A DNA stretch of 44,331 nucleotides, from the NCBI GenBank assembly GCA_030824515.1, contig JAVBXN010000006.1, positions 1 through 44,331 on the forward strand, read 5' to 3'. Shown here piece after piece: positions 29,509 to 39,126 of the stretch (positions are counted from its first letter, which is position 1; each line of letters opens with the position of its first letter). The notes under the pieces were generated by a model. That model was not told the DNA's origin. It ran no database searches and saw only the letters and a program-made list of their open reading frames with translations. Position numbers and translations under genes: made by a program. The stretch comes from Pelobacter sp. GTDB taxonomy: Bacteria; Desulfobacterota; Desulfuromonadia; Geobacterales; Pseudopelobacteraceae.

Positions 29509-29766
29509 ATGTCCGATGAATTGATTCCAAAGGTTAAACAGATGATCATAGACAGTCTCCGCATTGAAGGGATGTCATCCTCCGAAATCGAGACCGACGC
29601 CCCGCTTTTCGGCGAAGGACTGGGGCTGGACTCCATCGACGCTTTGCAGCTGGTAGTAGCCATGGAAAAAGAGTTTGGTGTCGTGGTGCCGGATGCGGCC
29701 ACCGGTTCCAAGGTGTTTGCTTCGGTTCGCAGCATGGCCGATTATATCGCGGAAAATAAGCAGTGA
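29509..29766 (+). CDS. Dedicated acyl carrier protein
   Basis: The product is an 85-residue acidic protein of the ACP type. The phosphopantetheine site is Ser42 in GLGLDSIDALQLV, with the family's usual helix II after it. AGAGAGG lies ahead of the ATG. It overlaps the next radical SAM gene by 4 bases. The carrier is separate from the housekeeping AcpP, which normally sits with fabD-fabG-fabF, and it is the hub for the FabD-like, ketosynthase and dehydratase genes further on. Confidence 0.93.
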   Translation: MSDELIPKVKQMIIDSLRIEGMSSSEIETDAPLFGEGLGLDSIDALQLVVAMEKEFGVVVPDAATGSKVFASVRSMADYIAENKQ

Positions 29767-31049
29767 AGATTCTTTTTATCTCGCCTGGCTGGGAAAAGGG
29801 CCGATTGTGGGGGGAGCTGGCCTTCAAGTTTCCCACCTTGTCCCTGGCTTCCATCGCCGCGGTAACTCCGCCTGAGTGGGATGTGGCGCTGCTGGACGAC
29901 AATTTTGAAAAGATCGATTATGCCAGCGATGCCGACATCATCGCGCTGACCGCCATGACCCCACAGGCGCCGCGTGCCTACCGGATTGCCGACGAGTTTC
30001 GTCGTCGCGGCAAGACGGTTGTGATGGGCGGTTTTCATGCCAGCAACATGCCGGACGAAGCGTTGAACCATGTTGATGCGGTTGTTGTGGGAGAGGGCGA
30101 AGTCGTCTGGCCCCGGCTGCTTGCGGACTTTCAGGATGGCATGCTGCAGCGCAGGTACCAGGCCGAAAGCCAACTGGCCATGGATTCGATTCCGGTTGCC
30201 CGGCGTGAGCTGTTCAAGGGCAAGCGTTACCTGCTGACAAACACGATCCAGACCACCCGCGGTTGTCCCTTTGACTGCGAGTTCTGTTCTGTTACCGCAT
30301 TTTACGGCCGCAAATACCGCAAACGGCCGGTTGATAATATCCTTAAGGAACTGGTTCAACTGCGTAAATCAAATTCTTTTGCTTTCTTTGTGGATGACAA
30401 TCTGGTTGCCGACCGCAAATATGCACTGGAACTGTTTGCCGGCATGAAGGGCATGGATTTCAAATGGCTCTCCCATTCACCGATCGATTTTGCCGGTGAT
30501 CGTGAGCTGATCAAGGCTGCCGGTGAGGCCGGCTGTGTCGGAATGTTCGTCGGTTTCGAGTCGCTCAACCAGGATTCTTTGGCGGCCATGGGCAAGGTTA
30601 CCAACCGGGCCAAGTCCTACCTGGAGGATGCTCAGGCTTTCCGGGACAACGGCATCGGTATTCTCGGTTCTTTTGTACTCGGATATGATGGTGATACCCC
30701 GGCTGTTTTCGAACAGTTGCTGCGTTTCTGCGAGGAAGCGCGCATTGAAGCCGCCATTTTCCCGCTTCTGACCCCCTATCCCGGCACGGCCGTGCGCCGC
30801 CGCCTGGAGGCCGAAGGGCGGATCATCTCCAACGACTGGCGTGACTACGATATGGAACATGTCAATTTTAGACCGGCCGGCATGAGCGTCGAGGAACTGC
30901 AACAGGGATATGACTGGCTTAACGCCTCCTTCTATTCATTCACTTCGATGTATCGTCGACTGTTCAAGCTGCATCGCTCGGTACAGGTATTCGGTCCGAT
31001 GAATTTAGGTTTCCGTGCCGCGCTGCGCCGCAAGAGCAGGGTCGCATGA
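29763..31049 (+). CDS. B12-binding-domain radical SAM enzyme (copy 1)
   Basis: The product has 428 residues. The N-terminal 150 residues form a cobalamin-binding-like Rossmann domain (KILFISPGW, TVVMGGFHASNMPDEAL, DAVVVGEGEVVWPRLL), as in BchE- and HpnJ-type enzymes. The radical SAM site is C168, C172, C175 in TTRGCPFDCEFCSVTAFYG. Later segments FFVDDN, GMFVGFESLNQDSL and GSFVLGYDGDT complete the barrel. It starts at a GTG inside the ACP stop. It resembles the next gene along its whole length, so the pair arose by duplication. Such enzymes often methylate, cyclise or rearrange unactivated carbon; the substrate here is unknown. Confidence 0.88.
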   Translation: MKILFISPGWEKGRLWGELAFKFPTLSLASIAAVTPPEWDVALLDDNFEKIDYASDADIIALTAMTPQAPRAYRIADEFRRRGKTVVMGGFHASNMPDEALNHVDAVVVGEGEVVWPRLLADFQDGMLQRRYQAESQLAMDSIPVARRELFKGKRYLLTNTIQTTRGCPFDCEFCSVTAFYGRKYRKRPVDNILKELVQLRKSNSFAFFVDDNLVADRKYALELFAGMKGMDFKWLSHSPIDFAGDRELIKAAGEAGCVGMFVGFESLNQDSLAAMGKVTNRAKSYLEDAQAFRDNGIGILGSFVLGYDGDTPAVFEQLLRFCEEARIEAAIFPLLTPYPGTAVRRRLEAEGRIISNDWRDYDMEHVNFRPAGMSVEELQQGYDWLNASFYSFTSMYRRLFKLHRSVQVFGPMNLGFRAALRRKSRVA

Positions 31050-32404
31050 CGGACCAGCCCCGGCTGTTACTGGTTTATCCGGCCACCCACAAACTGGGTT
31101 GGGTCAAACGTTTCCAGCTGCCATCTTTGTCGCTCAATCAGGTCGCGGCTGCCACTCCGCCGGAATGGCAGGTTACAATCGTGGACGAAGTTCAGGAAAG
31201 TATCCGCTATGACGATCATTACGACCTGGTGGGGATCACGGCCATGACCCACCAGGCGCTGCACGCTTACCAGATCGCGGACCGTTTCCGGGGACAGGGC
31301 GTACCGGTAGTGTTGGGTGGCATTCATCCCACGGTGCTGCCGGACGAGGCGGCCGCCCATGCCGATGCGGTTGTTATCGGCGAGGCCGAGCCGGTCTGGG
31401 GCGGATTGCTGGACGATTTTCGGGCCGGGCAACTCAAACCGTTCTATCGCTCCATTCCTGCCGGAGACAGGCTGGTGATCCCCTGGAGCCGCCGCGAACT
31501 GCTGGCGGGACGCAAGTACCTCACAACCCAGACTCTCCAGGCCAGCCGCGGATGTCCCTACGATTGCTCCTTCTGTACCGTGACTCCCTATTTCGGCAAT
31601 ACCTTCCGCTACCGCGATCCCGATGACATACTGGCCGAGCTGCGCAGCTACCGGGGCAAGCTGACCATTTTTCTGGACGACAACATCCTGGGTGATCCGC
31701 GCAAGGCCAAACCGATTCTGGCCGGCATGGTCGGCATGGGGTTGCGCTGGGGGGGGCAGGCCAACCTCCGTTTCGCGGAGGATCCGGAGATGGTCAGGCT
31801 GCTGGCCGCATCCGGCTGTGTCGGCATCTTTGTCGGCCTGGAATCGGCTGACGGCGTTCACGCCAATCATCCCAAAACTTCCGGCAGTTCGTCCCAGGCC
31901 GATCTTATCAGGCGGATCCGCGACACCGGAGTGGTTGTGGAGGCCTCGGTGATCTTCGGTTTCGACGATCACGATCAGGGTATTTTCGAACGCACGGTTC
32001 GTTTCCTGGAAAAGTGTGCCCCCAGTCTTCCAACAATGCACATCCTGACCCCCTATCCGGGAACTGCTCTATACAACCAGTTTCAGCAGCATGGGCGCAT
32101 GCTGCATACCGACTGGCAACGCTACGACCATGGCCAGGTCGTCTACCGTCCCCGCCTGATGACACCGGAACAGCTTTACCGTGGCTGGGTTGAAGCCCGT
32201 CACGAGGCGTACCGCTGGTCATCGATCGCAGCGCGGGTGCTGCAGAGTCCCGGCAAACCGATCAACCTTATGTACAACATACTGCGTCGCGGCGGCATCT
32301 ATGGCCGTGACTACTCCGTTACCGATTTTTATGACCCCGCCTCGGCTGATATGCCGGCAGGAGCGCTACTGCATCCGTGTCCGGCGGTTTTGCAGAGCGA
32401 ATAG
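31046..32404 (+). CDS. B12-binding-domain radical SAM enzyme (copy 2)
   Basis: The 452-residue paralogue of the preceding gene overlaps it by 4 bases (ATGA). The cobalamin-like domain shows VVLGGIHPTVLPDEAAAH and DAVVIGEAEPVWGGLLDDF; the SAM cluster is C170, C174, C177 in ASRGCPYDCSFCTVTPYFG. It shares many positions with copy 1, for example an ITAMT segment, DEA-AVV and the FC-VT spacing, but the C-terminal third differs and is longer. Two diverged copies in one operon point to two different steps on related substrates. Confidence 0.87.
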   Translation: MTDQPRLLLVYPATHKLGWVKRFQLPSLSLNQVAAATPPEWQVTIVDEVQESIRYDDHYDLVGITAMTHQALHAYQIADRFRGQGVPVVLGGIHPTVLPDEAAAHADAVVIGEAEPVWGGLLDDFRAGQLKPFYRSIPAGDRLVIPWSRRELLAGRKYLTTQTLQASRGCPYDCSFCTVTPYFGNTFRYRDPDDILAELRSYRGKLTIFLDDNILGDPRKAKPILAGMVGMGLRWGGQANLRFAEDPEMVRLLAASGCVGIFVGLESADGVHANHPKTSGSSSQADLIRRIRDTGVVVEASVIFGFDDHDQGIFERTVRFLEKCAPSLPTMHILTPYPGTALYNQFQQHGRMLHTDWQRYDHGQVVYRPRLMTPEQLYRGWVEARHEAYRWSSIAARVLQSPGKPINLMYNILRRGGIYGRDYSVTDFYDPASADMPAGALLHPCPAVLQSE

Positions 32405-32423
32405 CTCAATAAAGGAATTAACC

Positions 32424-33263
32424 ATGAACTGCTGGATGTTTCCAGGGCAACCACTGCGCCATAACCAACCATTTCCAGAAACGGCGGAGGGAACAGAGAT
32501 CATCAACCTGTGCCGTGATGCGACCGGTTTTGATCCGTCAACCTGGCAGGATGACGGCGGACTTAACGGCGAACATGTTCGCCTGCAGATTTACGGCACC
32601 GCTTTCAGTCTCTGTCGCACCCGCCTGCTACGGTCGTCGGGGCAGGAACCGGAGATGGTTCTTGAACACAGCATGGGCATCTATGCCGCTCTGGCGGCCT
32701 GTGACTGCATATCGGAGCGGGAGGCGCTGGAGATGACAGCCAGGGTCGGTGTTGTTCTGGCCCGTATGTCGGAAGATAAACGCTATGCCCTGGGTTGCAT
32801 CATCGGACTGGGGTGCCCGTCGGTGGAGGCCGCTGCCGCCAATCACGGCGTATATGTTGCCAACTACAATACTTCCAGTCACTTCCTCTTGTCCGGCGAG
32901 CGCTCGCGGATTATGGCAGCGGTGGAAGAGTGCGCTGCCGCGGGGGCCTTTTCGCTGTCGGTCTTTGATTGTGACGCACCGCTGCATACGCCGTTGATTG
33001 TGGAGGTGACGACCGAGCTGGAATCGATCTTCTCGGATTACGACTATGCCGGGCCACGGGTTCCGCTATTGGATCACATCGGGCAACAGCCGCTGACGTC
33101 CTCACGGATTCCGGCCTTCCTGCTGGATGAACTGCTCAGCCCGGTCTGGTGGCAGCAGAGCTACAAAGCCGCCGCCAAGCTGGGCGCCACCACATTTGTT
33201 GAAGTAGGAGCCGGCGACGCGCTGAAAAAATTCAACCGCTGGATCGACAGCGAGAGCAAATGA
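32424..33263 (+). CDS. FabD-like acyltransferase (malonyl-CoA:ACP type)
   Basis: I start at ATG 32424, preceded by AAAGGAA, giving 279 residues beginning MNCWMFPGQP. The longer frame from 32181 overlaps the radical SAM gene and is rejected. The FPGQ strand, the nucleophile Ser83 in LEHSMGIYAAL (GHSxG in ordinary FabD) and the His in DAPLHTPL (PFHSxL in FabD) mark the transacylase fold. The glycine before the nucleophile pair is Glu, and the C-terminal lid is short, so substrate choice may differ from malonyl. It lies in the operon and overlaps the thioesterase gene by 4 bases. It would load the cluster's own ACP. Confidence 0.85.
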   Translation: MNCWMFPGQPLRHNQPFPETAEGTEIINLCRDATGFDPSTWQDDGGLNGEHVRLQIYGTAFSLCRTRLLRSSGQEPEMVLEHSMGIYAALAACDCISEREALEMTARVGVVLARMSEDKRYALGCIIGLGCPSVEAAAANHGVYVANYNTSSHFLLSGERSRIMAAVEECAAAGAFSLSVFDCDAPLHTPLIVEVTTELESIFSDYDYAGPRVPLLDHIGQQPLTSSRIPAFLLDELLSPVWWQQSYKAAAKLGATTFVEVGAGDALKKFNRWIDSESK

Positions 33264-33685
33264 TGAAATATCACGAAACCGGCATAAAGGTACGTTTTAA
33301 CGAGGTAGATGCCTACAGGGTAGCCTGGCACGGCCATTATGTGGCCTGGATGGAGATCGGCCGCAGCGAGCTGGCCGGCAGGTTCGGGCTGGACGCCTTC
33401 CAGTTGGCAGAACTAGGCTATCTGGGGCCGGTGGTCAACCTGGAGATAAAGTATCTGCGGCCGGCCCGTTTCAATGACGAGTTGACGGTTCGTACCCGCA
33501 TAGTGCCGGGCGAGTCCGCTACGCTGGTGTTCGAAAGCGTAATCGTTGACTGCAACGGAGTAAAACTGGCATCCGGACTGACGACCCATGCGTTGACCGG
33601 CCTGGACGGAGTGCTGCAGTTTCAGCTTCCGGTCACGGTGTCCGAACGCATGGATGCGATGATGGCCTGGTTGGCCGAACCATGA
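33260..33685 (+). CDS. Hotdog-fold acyl thioesterase (4HBT/YbgC-like)
   Basis: The product has 141 residues, with the single-domain 4HBT pattern EVDAYRVAWHGHYVAWMEIGRSEL (Asp17 and the His near 25) at the N-terminus and GPVVNLEIKYLRPARFNDEL after it. This family hydrolyses acyl-CoA or acyl-ACP; in type II clusters it may release the finished chain or act as an editing enzyme. Two ATGs in a row start the gene inside the previous stop, and it overlaps the following radical SAM gene by 4 bases. There is no signal peptide. Confidence 0.88.
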   Translation: MMKYHETGIKVRFNEVDAYRVAWHGHYVAWMEIGRSELAGRFGLDAFQLAELGYLGPVVNLEIKYLRPARFNDELTVRTRIVPGESATLVFESVIVDCNGVKLASGLTTHALTGLDGVLQFQLPVTVSERMDAMMAWLAEP

Positions 33686-35061
33686 AAATATTGCTGGTAT
33701 CGGCCAATCGAGAACGATCTCCCTATCCGGTCTTCCCGATCGGCTTGTCCTACCTGGCCGGACCGCTCAAGTCCGCCGGGCATGAACTTGCGGTGCTGGA
33801 CCTCTGCTTCGAACCGGAGCCGGAAACGGCTCTGCACGAAAAACTGTGTGACTTTTTACCTGCCCTGGTCGTGATCTCCCTGCGCAACATCGATAATGTC
33901 ACCTGGCCCAACAGCCGCTCCTATCTGGAGGGGGTCAAGGCCGTTATTGACGGCTGCCGCGAACATGCTGTGGTGGTGATCGGTGGCTCCGGTTTTTCGC
34001 TGATGCCGGTGGAAACCCTGGCGTACCTGGACGCCGATTATGGTGTGGTGGGGGAGGGCGAAGAGCTGCTGCCCCGTCTGGTGGAGTTTGTCGAACGGGG
34101 TGTACAGCCAGCCGGTTTGCCCGGTCTGCTGACGCGGGGGAGCGATGCTTTTCTGCCGCCTTTGCCGGTGGAGCGGATCGGTACTCCCGAAAGAACCCTT
34201 TTCGACGTTTCCCGCTATCAGAGCGACGGCGGCATGGCCAATGTACAGACCAAACGCGGTTGTCCTTTTGCCTGTGTCTACTGCACCTATCCGCTGCTGG
34301 AAGGTCGCCGGATGCGGCTTCGTCCGGTGGCGGAGATCATTGCCGAGATCAGGCTGCTGGTTGATGAACAGGCCGTCACTTACATCTATTTTGTCGATGA
34401 CATTTTCAATTATCCGCCCGAATTCGCACAATCACTCTGCCAGGCGCTGATTGCCGAAAAACTCCGGCTCAACTGGACCGCTTTCATCAACCCTGCCTTC
34501 ATCTCGCCGCAACTTTTGGATGCGATGCTGGATGCTGGTTGCGATGCGATCGAATACGGCACCGAGTCCGGCTCGCCATCCATGCTGAAAAACCTCGGCA
34601 AATCCTTCACGGTCGATGAGATACGGTCAGCTTCGCAACTCTGTCGCGAGCGCAATCTGGATTTTGCCCATTATATCCTTTTCGGAGGACCGGGCGAAAC
34701 GCGGGATACCGTGCTGGAGAGTTTTGCCCTGATGGACGAACTGCAACCGACCGCTGTGATCGCGATGACCGGAATCCGCATCTTTCCCGGCACGGCGTTG
34801 TATCGAACTGCTCTGGAGGAAGGGATAATCAATTCTTCAACCGACATGCTTGAACCGGTCTTTTACATCTCCCCACAAGTCAGGGAATGCCTGGCTGAGC
34901 TGGTTATCGAACAGGCGGTGTCGCGCAAAAACTGGGTGGTTCCGGGCCTGGAAGTAAACATCAGCGATGCGATGCTGGACGCGATGCGCATGTTCGCGGT
35001 GAAAGGGCCGCTCTGGAAGCTGATCAAGCGGATGGGGAGGAGCAGGGTCAGGCCGATGTGA
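33682..35061 (+). CDS. B12-binding-domain radical SAM enzyme (copy 3, divergent)
   Basis: The product has 459 residues. The N-terminal cobalamin-like domain (KILLVSANRERSPYPVFPIG, HAVVVIGGSGFSLMPVE, DYGVVGEGEELLPRLVEF) is followed by the SAM cluster C194, C198, C201 in KRGCPFACVYCTYPLLEG. It is more distant from copies 1 and 2 and belongs to the type with FVDDIFNYP and YGTESGSPSML after the cluster. It is the last gene of the left half of the cluster. The sequence then changes strand into the large propeller gene, so the operon is likely to end here. Confidence 0.87.
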   Translation: MKILLVSANRERSPYPVFPIGLSYLAGPLKSAGHELAVLDLCFEPEPETALHEKLCDFLPALVVISLRNIDNVTWPNSRSYLEGVKAVIDGCREHAVVVIGGSGFSLMPVETLAYLDADYGVVGEGEELLPRLVEFVERGVQPAGLPGLLTRGSDAFLPPLPVERIGTPERTLFDVSRYQSDGGMANVQTKRGCPFACVYCTYPLLEGRRMRLRPVAEIIAEIRLLVDEQAVTYIYFVDDIFNYPPEFAQSLCQALIAEKLRLNWTAFINPAFISPQLLDAMLDAGCDAIEYGTESGSPSMLKNLGKSFTVDEIRSASQLCRERNLDFAHYILFGGPGETRDTVLESFALMDELQPTAVIAMTGIRIFPGTALYRTALEEGIINSSTDMLEPVFYISPQVRECLAELVIEQAVSRKNWVVPGLEVNISDAMLDAMRMFAVKGPLWKLIKRMGRSRVRPM

Positions 35062-35099
35062 ACTGCCATCTTAACTGTATACCTCCCCATTACACTCCC

Positions 35100-38000
35100 C
35101 TACCTGACAATCAACCTGTCCACAACCAACGATCCCCTCGAAACGGTCAAGCCCCCGTGAAGTGTCGTGAATCCTATGCAGATGTTGAAGTTTGAATCGT
35201 ATCCGCCTTGCAGGCTTAGCTGGATATCTTTGTTCAAGTCCGCATTTTCCGTCAGCTCCACCGCCTGTGCCAGCATGGATGCCGGAGAACCATCGCTCAG
35301 CTGGTCATAAGCCTTGATAATCGAAGCAAAATAAACCGGTCCGGCAATTCGTACCAATGGCAGGATCCGGAAGGCAGCGGTGCAGGTTTTGTCACTGTCG
35401 ATGGCCAGCAGGCAGGAGAGTCCGGTGCATGAGCCGCATGCGTTTCCCCAACCGCCGAAGCTGGAATCGTTGCCGGGGGTGGCGATCAGAGTGAGAACCG
35501 TGTTGGCCGGTTGTGATGTCAGGCAGGTTCCGGACTGTGGAGGATATGTGCAGGCGATCATGCCGGTAGGGTTGCTGTTGACCGAGCCGGAACCGCTGCC
35601 GGCGAGGGTCAGGGTAAGGTTGGATGTCTGGTTGACGATCGTGACTGTCTTTCTGGCTGTCAAGGTGATGCCGTTGCCGGTATAGACGGCGCTTACCGTG
35701 ACGGTCTGGTTTGACGAAGCCGCCAGTGTGGTCAACTGACCGGTGCTGCTGTTGATGGTTGCGTAAGTGACGGGAGTGACGCTCCATGTCGGGGCGACGC
35801 TGCTTGAACTGCCGTCACTCCAGTAGGCGCTGACAGCGTAGGTGGCGGCATTGTTTTCATATAGCGAAGCCGGGCCGGAAGTGATGGCAAGTCCCCTGAG
35901 AGTCGTGGGCGCTGAAGCCATTCGCTTTGTCAATACCGTCAGTTCGGTGGAGCCGGGACTTCCTGTTGTCCAGGTGCCGGTGCAGGCCATGATGGTTTTG
36001 CCGGCATCCATCTGGCACTCCTCATTAGCATTGAAATCCGGTGTGAACACGCCATTTGCCGCAATTCCGAACGTTCCGGTCACATTACGGGGGGGACTTC
36101 CGTCATAATCCTGCAGGATACCCGAACATGAACCATTGGCGGCGAAGGTCACGCTCCCCCTGTTCCACCAGGGCGCGCCCGGGCCTGATACCAGAGCGTT
36201 TAACCCCCAGGTGCCGGCAAGGTCGGATAGGGCGGAGCTTGCTACTTTGCGTGTCAAAATCTGCAGCCCGGTGTCTCCGCTGATGGATGTGGAAGTGCAG
36301 ACAATGGCGCTTTTGCCCGAATCCATGACGCAGCGAGTCGGGCTGATATTAGCCCCCACGGGAGTCAGGACACCGTCGGAAGTGATGCTGAACGTGCCGG
36401 ACCCGGCATGGGTATGGGCGTCAGAGTCGATGAAGGTATAGGTGAATGCGCCGCTTGGACCGGCTGCCAGCGAGCCTCTTTCCCAGTAAGGTCCGGGAGT
36501 CGTCAGATTGCTGAACCACCAGTCGCCAACAATGTCAGCCAGAGAATACCCGGTACCTTTTTTTGTAAACAGTATCAGCTCGCTTGTCCCCGGGCCTGTC
36601 GAGCCGGACCAGGTTGACGTACAGGCCAACAGAGTTTTTCCGGAATCCATGCTGCACTGGAATATTGAATTTCCCACCATGGTCACAATGCCGTTGGGGG
36701 ATATCAGCAGGGTGCCGGAGGTTGAATCTGTAGACCCATCCGAGTCCGTCTCCGTCCCGCTGAAAGAGCCATCGGCTGCAATATTCAGGGAGATGCGTAT
36801 CCACCACGGCGCTCCCGGACCGGATGCCAGGCTGTTTACTTCCCAGTTGCCCGCAAGATCAGCTAGGGTATAGGCTGCGCTGGACACTCCGGGAACGGCG
36901 CTGACCTGGTCCGATTCCACGCTCTCGCCGTAGGTGTTGACTGCAGTGACAATGAAGTAATATGGAGTGCCATTGATCAGAGGAGATACTGAGCCGGGTC
37001 TGGTAACAGCGCTGATCCTGGTCCCGGTAATTTTGCTGACTCCCGGGGTGGTGGAGTAATAGATGTTATAGGAGGTTGCGTCAGCCACTTCGCTCCAGCC
37101 GATGGTTATCTGTCCGTTGCCGGGGGTTGGGACAACGAATTCCGGTTTGGGCGGCGGCACGGTCGGAATGGTCCATGAATAGACTCCTCCACCATAGGTT
37201 CCCGCATGGATGGTCGTAGGAGTTACTGAATCAATTGCCAGGGAGTAGATATGGGTACTGGTCAGGCCGTTGATTACACTATTCCAGCTGGCGCCGCCAT
37301 TGGTGCTTTTGTATACTCCGCCAACGTCCGTTCCGGCATAAATGGTGGCCGGTGTGGCAGGGTCGATTGCCAGCGAATGAATGCTCAAGCCGCTTATTCC
37401 GTTGTTTGCCGCGCTCCAGGAACCGCCTCCGTTGGTGCTCTTGAACACTCCACCGGAGGTTCCTGCATAGATGGTGGCCGTGGTGGCAGGGTCGATGGCC
37501 AGGGCAGATACATCCGATACGGTCAGTCCGTTGTTGGAAGCAACCCAGGAGGAACCGCCGTTGACGGATTTAAAAATGCCGACGCCGTACCATGTACCGG
37601 CGTAGATAGTCTGGCTGTCGTTGGGATCAATTGCCAGCGAACTGACATATGTATTCGTCAGACCCGCGACAGCAGGATTCCAGGCTCCGCCGCCGTTGTT
37701 GCTCTTGAATATTCCGCTGGTTGTTCCAGCATAAATGATATTTGGATTGGCTGCATCGATTGCCAGAATCTTTACATAAGAGTTGGTCAGCCCGGTATTT
37801 GAAGGGTTCCAGGCAATTCCGCCGTTAGAGCTTTTGAACACTCCTTTGTCGGATGTTCCGGCATAAAGTGTTGCCGGAGTGGCGGGATCGATGGCTATTG
37901 AGTTGATAAATGTGCTGTTCAGGCCGATATTCACCGGGTTCCAGCTAGCGCCACCATCGCTGCTTTTGAATGCGCCGTTGTAATACGTGCCTGCGTAGAG

Positions 38001-39107
38001 AGTCGTTGAAGTAGCAGGATCGATTGCCAGGGAGTGAATATAAGTATTTGTCAGGCCTGTAATCGCCGGATTCCAGGTTCCGCCGCTGTTGGTGCTCTTG
38101 AACACCCCGCAGCCGTAAGTTCCGGCATAGACGGTTGCCGGATCAGTCGGATCAACGGCAAATGACATGACATTCGGGCTCGTCAGTCCGTTGGCTAAGG
38201 GGCTCCAGTTGTTTCCGCCGTTGGTGCTCTTGAACATTCCACCGGAGGTTCCTGCATAGATGATGGTCGGGGTGGCAGGATCGATGGACAGTGAATAGAC
38301 ATATGTGTTTGCCAGATCACTGCCGGCGGGGCTCCAGGAACTCCCGCCGTTTGTGCTCTTGAAGACTCCGCCGCCATCCGTTCCGGCAAAGATGGTGTTG
38401 GAGGTAGTTGGATCAATTGCCAGGGAAATTACTCTGGTGTTTGTAAGGCCGCCGCTCGACGTGATCCAGGAGCCACCGCTGTTGCTGCTTATGAACACAC
38501 CTGCATTGGTTCCAGCGAAGAGAGTGGAGGGTGTTGTTGGATCAATTGCCAGGGAAAGGATATATGTATTTGTAAGCCCGGTATTTGCAGGGCTCCAGCC
38601 ACTGCCGCCGTTGGTGCTTTTGAACACCCCTCCACCCGACGTTCCAGCATAGAGTGTGGTCGGGGTTGTGGGATCTATGGAGAGCGCAAAGATGCCGTTG
38701 TCAGACAGGCCTGTGTTTGACGGACTCCAGGCGCTGCCGCCGTTCGTGCTTTTAAACACTCCGCCGCCGTATGTTCCGGAGTAAATAGTGGAAGGGGTAT
38801 CCGGATCGATGGCCACGGAATTGATGTAAAAGTTTGTAAGTCCGCTATTAGCCGGGCTCCAGCTATTGCCGCCGTCGAAACTTCTGAATACGCCGCCGCC
38901 GGACGTTCCCGCATAGAGGTTGCCGGAAGTGACGGGATCAATGGTCAGCGCTTTTATCTGCCCTCCTTCCGGTCCATTGCTTGTCCACGCTCCGGTTGCT
39001 GCAAACGACATCCCGTCCTGCATTATCAGGTTTGATAAAAGCACCATGGCACCTAGCGGGGGCAGAATTACAGCACACTTCCCGGTTCCTATCCCGAATC
39101 TTCCCAT
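35100..39107 (-). CDS. Large secreted beta-propeller/FN3/Ig-like repeat protein
   Basis: The 1335-residue product has a hydrophobic N-terminal secretion segment (about 10-37). Residues about 51-645 hold 13 full and one partial repeat of some 43-45 residues of the BNR/sortilin kind, each with SLAIDP, an IYAGT core and GVFKSTNGG. A fibronectin III domain follows (about 655-742), then three similar modules of about 100 residues that open with LADLAGNW, LADIVGDW and LSDLAGTW (about 746-1060). A Big_2-like Ig domain (about 1063-1155) and a Cys-containing repeat (about 1160-1245) come next, and the last 85 residues form a conserved end beginning RIAGPVYFAS. It is probably exported and surface or extracellular; no enzyme motif is seen. 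It stands alone, opposite to the flanking lipid genes, so it may be a later insertion. GCAGGAGG precedes the ATG. Confidence 0.88.
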   Translation of the reverse strand: MGRFGIGTGKCAVILPPLGAMVLLSNLIMQDGMSFAATGAWTSNGPEGGQIKALTIDPVTSGNLYAGTSGGGVFRSFDGGNSWSPANSGLTNFYINSVAIDPDTPSTIYSGTYGGGVFKSTNGGSAWSPSNTGLSDNGIFALSIDPTTPTTLYAGTSGGGVFKSTNGGSGWSPANTGLTNTYILSLAIDPTTPSTLFAGTNAGVFISSNSGGSWITSSGGLTNTRVISLAIDPTTSNTIFAGTDGGGVFKSTNGGSSWSPAGSDLANTYVYSLSIDPATPTIIYAGTSGGMFKSTNGGNNWSPLANGLTSPNVMSFAVDPTDPATVYAGTYGCGVFKSTNSGGTWNPAITGLTNTYIHSLAIDPATSTTLYAGTYYNGAFKSSDGGASWNPVNIGLNSTFINSIAIDPATPATLYAGTSDKGVFKSSNGGIAWNPSNTGLTNSYVKILAIDAANPNIIYAGTTSGIFKSNNGGGAWNPAVAGLTNTYVSSLAIDPNDSQTIYAGTWYGVGIFKSVNGGSSWVASNNGLTVSDVSALAIDPATTATIYAGTSGGVFKSTNGGGSWSAANNGISGLSIHSLAIDPATPATIYAGTDVGGVYKSTNGGASWNSVINGLTSTHIYSLAIDSVTPTTIHAGTYGGGVYSWTIPTVPPPKPEFVVPTPGNGQITIGWSEVADATSYNIYYSTTPGVSKITGTRISAVTRPGSVSPLINGTPYYFIVTAVNTYGESVESDQVSAVPGVSSAAYTLADLAGNWEVNSLASGPGAPWWIRISLNIAADGSFSGTETDSDGSTDSTSGTLLISPNGIVTMVGNSIFQCSMDSGKTLLACTSTWSGSTGPGTSELILFTKKGTGYSLADIVGDWWFSNLTTPGPYWERGSLAAGPSGAFTYTFIDSDAHTHAGSGTFSITSDGVLTPVGANISPTRCVMDSGKSAIVCTSTSISGDTGLQILTRKVASSALSDLAGTWGLNALVSGPGAPWWNRGSVTFAANGSCSGILQDYDGSPPRNVTGTFGIAANGVFTPDFNANEECQMDAGKTIMACTGTWTTGSPGSTELTVLTKRMASAPTTLRGLAITSGPASLYENNAATYAVSAYWSDGSSSSVAPTWSVTPVTYATINSSTGQLTTLAASSNQTVTVSAVYTGNGITLTARKTVTIVNQTSNLTLTLAGSGSGSVNSNPTGMIACTYPPQSGTCLTSQPANTVLTLIATPGNDSSFGGWGNACGSCTGLSCLLAIDSDKTCTAAFRILPLVRIAGPVYFASIIKAYDQLSDGSPASMLAQAVELTENADLNKDIQLSLQGGYDSNFNICIGFTTLHGGLTVSRGSLVVDRLIVR
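37170..38960. repeat. Tandem ~130-bp coding repeats (propeller blades)
   Basis: Fourteen in-frame units of about 130 bases encode the propeller blades of the large protein. Short DNA phrases such as GTTGGTGCTCTTGAA recur in many units, so recombination or slippage could change copy number. Confidence 0.85.
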
Positions 39108-39126
39108 GTTTCCTCCTGCAGAGCAG

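Noticed and set aside
35100..39107. Tandem repeats considered as a CRISPR array
   Set aside because: The repeats are in-frame, about 130 bases long and encode propeller blades; no short constant repeats with unique spacers.
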